This document shows, one piece after another, positions 6,809 through 7,789 of a stretch of 7,789 nucleotides of DNA. A program made the position numbers and the translations under genes. The notes under the pieces were generated by a model that was not told the DNA's origin, searched no databases, and worked only from the letters and a program-made list of their open reading frames with translations. The DNA is from Hyphomicrobiales bacterium (lineage in GTDB: Bacteria > Pseudomonadota > Alphaproteobacteria > Rhizobiales > Beijerinckiaceae), in the NCBI GenBank assembly GCA_025363375.1, contig JANYDZ010000106.1, positions 1 to 7,789 of the forward strand, given 5' to 3'. How positions within the stretch are numbered: position 1 is the first letter of the stretch; each line of letters starts with the position of its first letter.

Positions 6809-7168
6809 ATGATCAAGCCTTCAATCATTCTGGCGGCGGCCCTGCTGTGCTCGGCGCCAGCCGCGGCGCAGACCGTTGGCGGACGTTATCAGGTGCAGGG
6901 CAAGAATTTCGACGGATCGCCCTACGGCGGCACGGCGGAAATCAACCTTACGAGTTCGACGACCTGCCGCATCGCCTGGAAGACCGGCAACACGACCTCG
7001 CAGGGCATCTGCATGCGCAACACCTCGACGTTCACGGCGGCCTATCGCCTTGCTAATTCCATCGGCCTCGTCATCTACGACATCAGGAGCGACGGCAAGC
7101 TCGACGGCGTCTGGACGCTCGCCGACAAGAACGGCGCCGGGGCGGAACTGCTGACGCCTTCGCGGTGA
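6809..7168 (+). CDS. Small secreted protein of unknown function
   Basis: The 119-residue product begins with a clear Sec signal peptide (MIKPSIILAAALLCSAPAAA, cleavage before Q21), so the mature protein of about 99 residues is periplasmic or exported. The mature part is rich in short beta-like stretches with many G, T and S residues, and holds two cysteines, C53 and C68, which could form a disulfide. The C-terminal half (LVIYDIRSDGKLDGVWTLADKNGAG) resembles small secreted proteins common in rhizobial genomes that are usually left hypothetical; this is from memory of the pattern, not a search. GGAGGG at 6799-6804 lies four bases before the ATG and fixes the start; a GTG at 6689 would add 40 charged residues before the signal peptide and is unlikely. 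It sits between two binding-protein genes, but a shared role is unproven. Confidence 0.85.
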   Translation: MIKPSIILAAALLCSAPAAAQTVGGRYQVQGKNFDGSPYGGTAEINLTSSTTCRIAWKTGNTTSQGICMRNTSTFTAAYRLANSIGLVIYDIRSDGKLDGVWTLADKNGAGAELLTPSR

Positions 7169-7215
7169 GACGGGGCGCCTGTCGCGCGCGCAGTTGCACA
7201 TGGGGGCGCTCGCCC

Positions 7216-7789
7216 GTGAGAATCAACATCCTGGCGGCAGGCGCGGCGCTGGTTCTCGCGTGCGCCGCTCCCTGTCGCGCGCAAACACAGTCCCAAACAC
7301 AGTCCCAAACACAGTCCGATGTCTTCGCCGGCAAGAGCCTGCAAATGATCATCGGCGTCAGCCCCGGCGGCGGTTACGATCTGTGGGGTCGCGTCGTCGC
7401 GCGGCACCTCGGCGCAAGGCTTCCGGGCAAGCCCAGCATTGTGCCGCAAAACATGCCTGGCGCCGGCAGCATGACCGCGCTCAACTATCTCTACAACATC
7501 GCGCCGAAGGACGGCACGGCCATGGGCATCGTGGCGCGCGACGTGGCGCTCGCGCCCCTGCAGGGCACCGAGGGCGCGCGGTTCGACGCGACGAAACTCT
7601 CGTGGATCGGCACGCCGGCGCTGGAGACCAATGTTTGCGTGAGCTGGCACGGCGCGCGCGCGAAAAACGCGCGCGATCTTCTGACTACGCACAAGGAATG
7701 GATCGGCAAAGTCGGCATTGACGCCATGGAATTCCCGTGGCTGCGCGCCGTTATAACCCATTATGGCGAGGAGAAGGGTTCGAGGCTCG
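7216..7789 (+). CDS. Second Bug-type periplasmic substrate-binding protein (3' end beyond window)
   Basis: An open frame of 191 codons runs off the window. It begins with a signal peptide (VRINILAAGAALVLACAAPCRAQ); cleavage is probably after A22, though V-L-A-C16 could be a poor lipobox. After three QTQS units the mature domain starts at about residue 38 (AGKSLQMIIGVSPGGGYDLWGRVVARHL), then VPQNMPGAGSM, LYNIAPKDGTAMGIVARD and VCVSW, which mark a Bug/TctC-like subgroup distinct from the protein at 5700-6689. The last 30 residues in view look less familiar to me but stay in frame. The GTG at 7216 has GGGGG (7202-7206) nine bases upstream. A second in-frame GTG at 7165 overlaps the previous stop (GTGA) and would lengthen the N-terminus by 17 residues with several Arg; the shorter start gives a more normal signal peptide. 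The ligand is unknown; transporter membrane genes may follow outside the window. Confidence 0.88.
   Translation, partial: MRINILAAGAALVLACAAPCRAQTQSQTQSQTQSDVFAGKSLQMIIGVSPGGGYDLWGRVVARHLGARLPGKPSIVPQNMPGAGSMTALNYLYNIAPKDGTAMGIVARDVALAPLQGTEGARFDATKLSWIGTPALETNVCVSWHGARAKNARDLLTTHKEWIGKVGIDAMEFPWLRAVITHYGEEKGSRL
7282..7317 (+). repeat. Three perfect 12-bp tandem repeats coding QTQS
   Basis: The unit CAAACACAGTCC is repeated at 7282-7293, 7294-7305 and 7306-7317 without a mismatch. It is in frame in the second binding protein and adds Q-T-Q-S three times at residues 23-34, directly after the predicted signal peptide cleavage site. Because the unit is a multiple of three bases, copy-number change by slippage would lengthen or shorten this linker without breaking the frame. 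Confidence 0.95.

Noticed and set aside
7075..7761. A 228-codon minus-strand frame and a 175-codon plus-strand frame (7194-7721) across the second binding protein
   Set aside because: The frame from GTG 7216 has a signal peptide and Bug motifs, so the others are out-of-frame or antisense shadows; the repeated LCLG in the minus frame is just the QTQS repeat read backwards.
7650..7789. Possible frameshift near the end of the second binding protein, because the last 30 residues look less like the family
   Set aside because: The frame stays open to the edge, and the other frames soon stop or look non-coding (one stops at 7721). Divergence is the simpler reading; the full gene is needed to decide.

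Overview
The window is GC-rich, densely packed DNA. It looks like an alphaproteobacterium, most likely a Hyphomicrobiales (rhizobial, methylotroph or Rhodopseudomonas-like) relative. The signs are an HWE-family sensor kinase paired with a FAT GUY-type single-domain response regulator, Bug/TctC-type periplasmic binding proteins, and a luciferase-like flavin monooxygenase beside an alpha/beta hydrolase. The genus cannot be fixed from the sequence alone.

Left third (1-2947, minus strand): a signalling operon. A membrane-bound Cache-PAS-PAS-HWE histidine kinase overlaps a single-domain response regulator by ATGA. The regulator in turn overlaps by ATGA a third gene, of which only the first 24 codons lie in the window. 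Centre (2948-3117): a divergent intergenic region that must hold the promoters for both directions.

Right two thirds (3118-7789, plus strand): an apparent catabolic/uptake cluster. It encodes a Cupin_3-type protein, an alpha/beta hydrolase, a luciferase-like (LLM) flavin oxidoreductase and a Bug/TctC periplasmic binding protein. After a 119-bp gap come a small secreted protein of unknown function and a second, different Bug-type binding protein cut by the window end. The gap carries a 12-bp direct repeat and a terminator-like hairpin.

Reading of the whole (inference): the two binding proteins would capture an organic acid or similar compound. The monooxygenase and hydrolase would oxidise and hydrolyse a compound that cannot be named from sequence. 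The divergent sensor kinase could sense a related small molecule through its periplasmic Cache domain, but its partner regulator has no DNA-binding domain, so any link to the cluster would be indirect. No RNA gene, insertion sequence, CRISPR array or integrase was seen. No individual family here is unprecedented. The least routine points are the unidentified third gene of the signalling operon, the QTQS repeat in the second binding protein, the cupin without metal-binding histidines, and the undefined substrate of the cluster.
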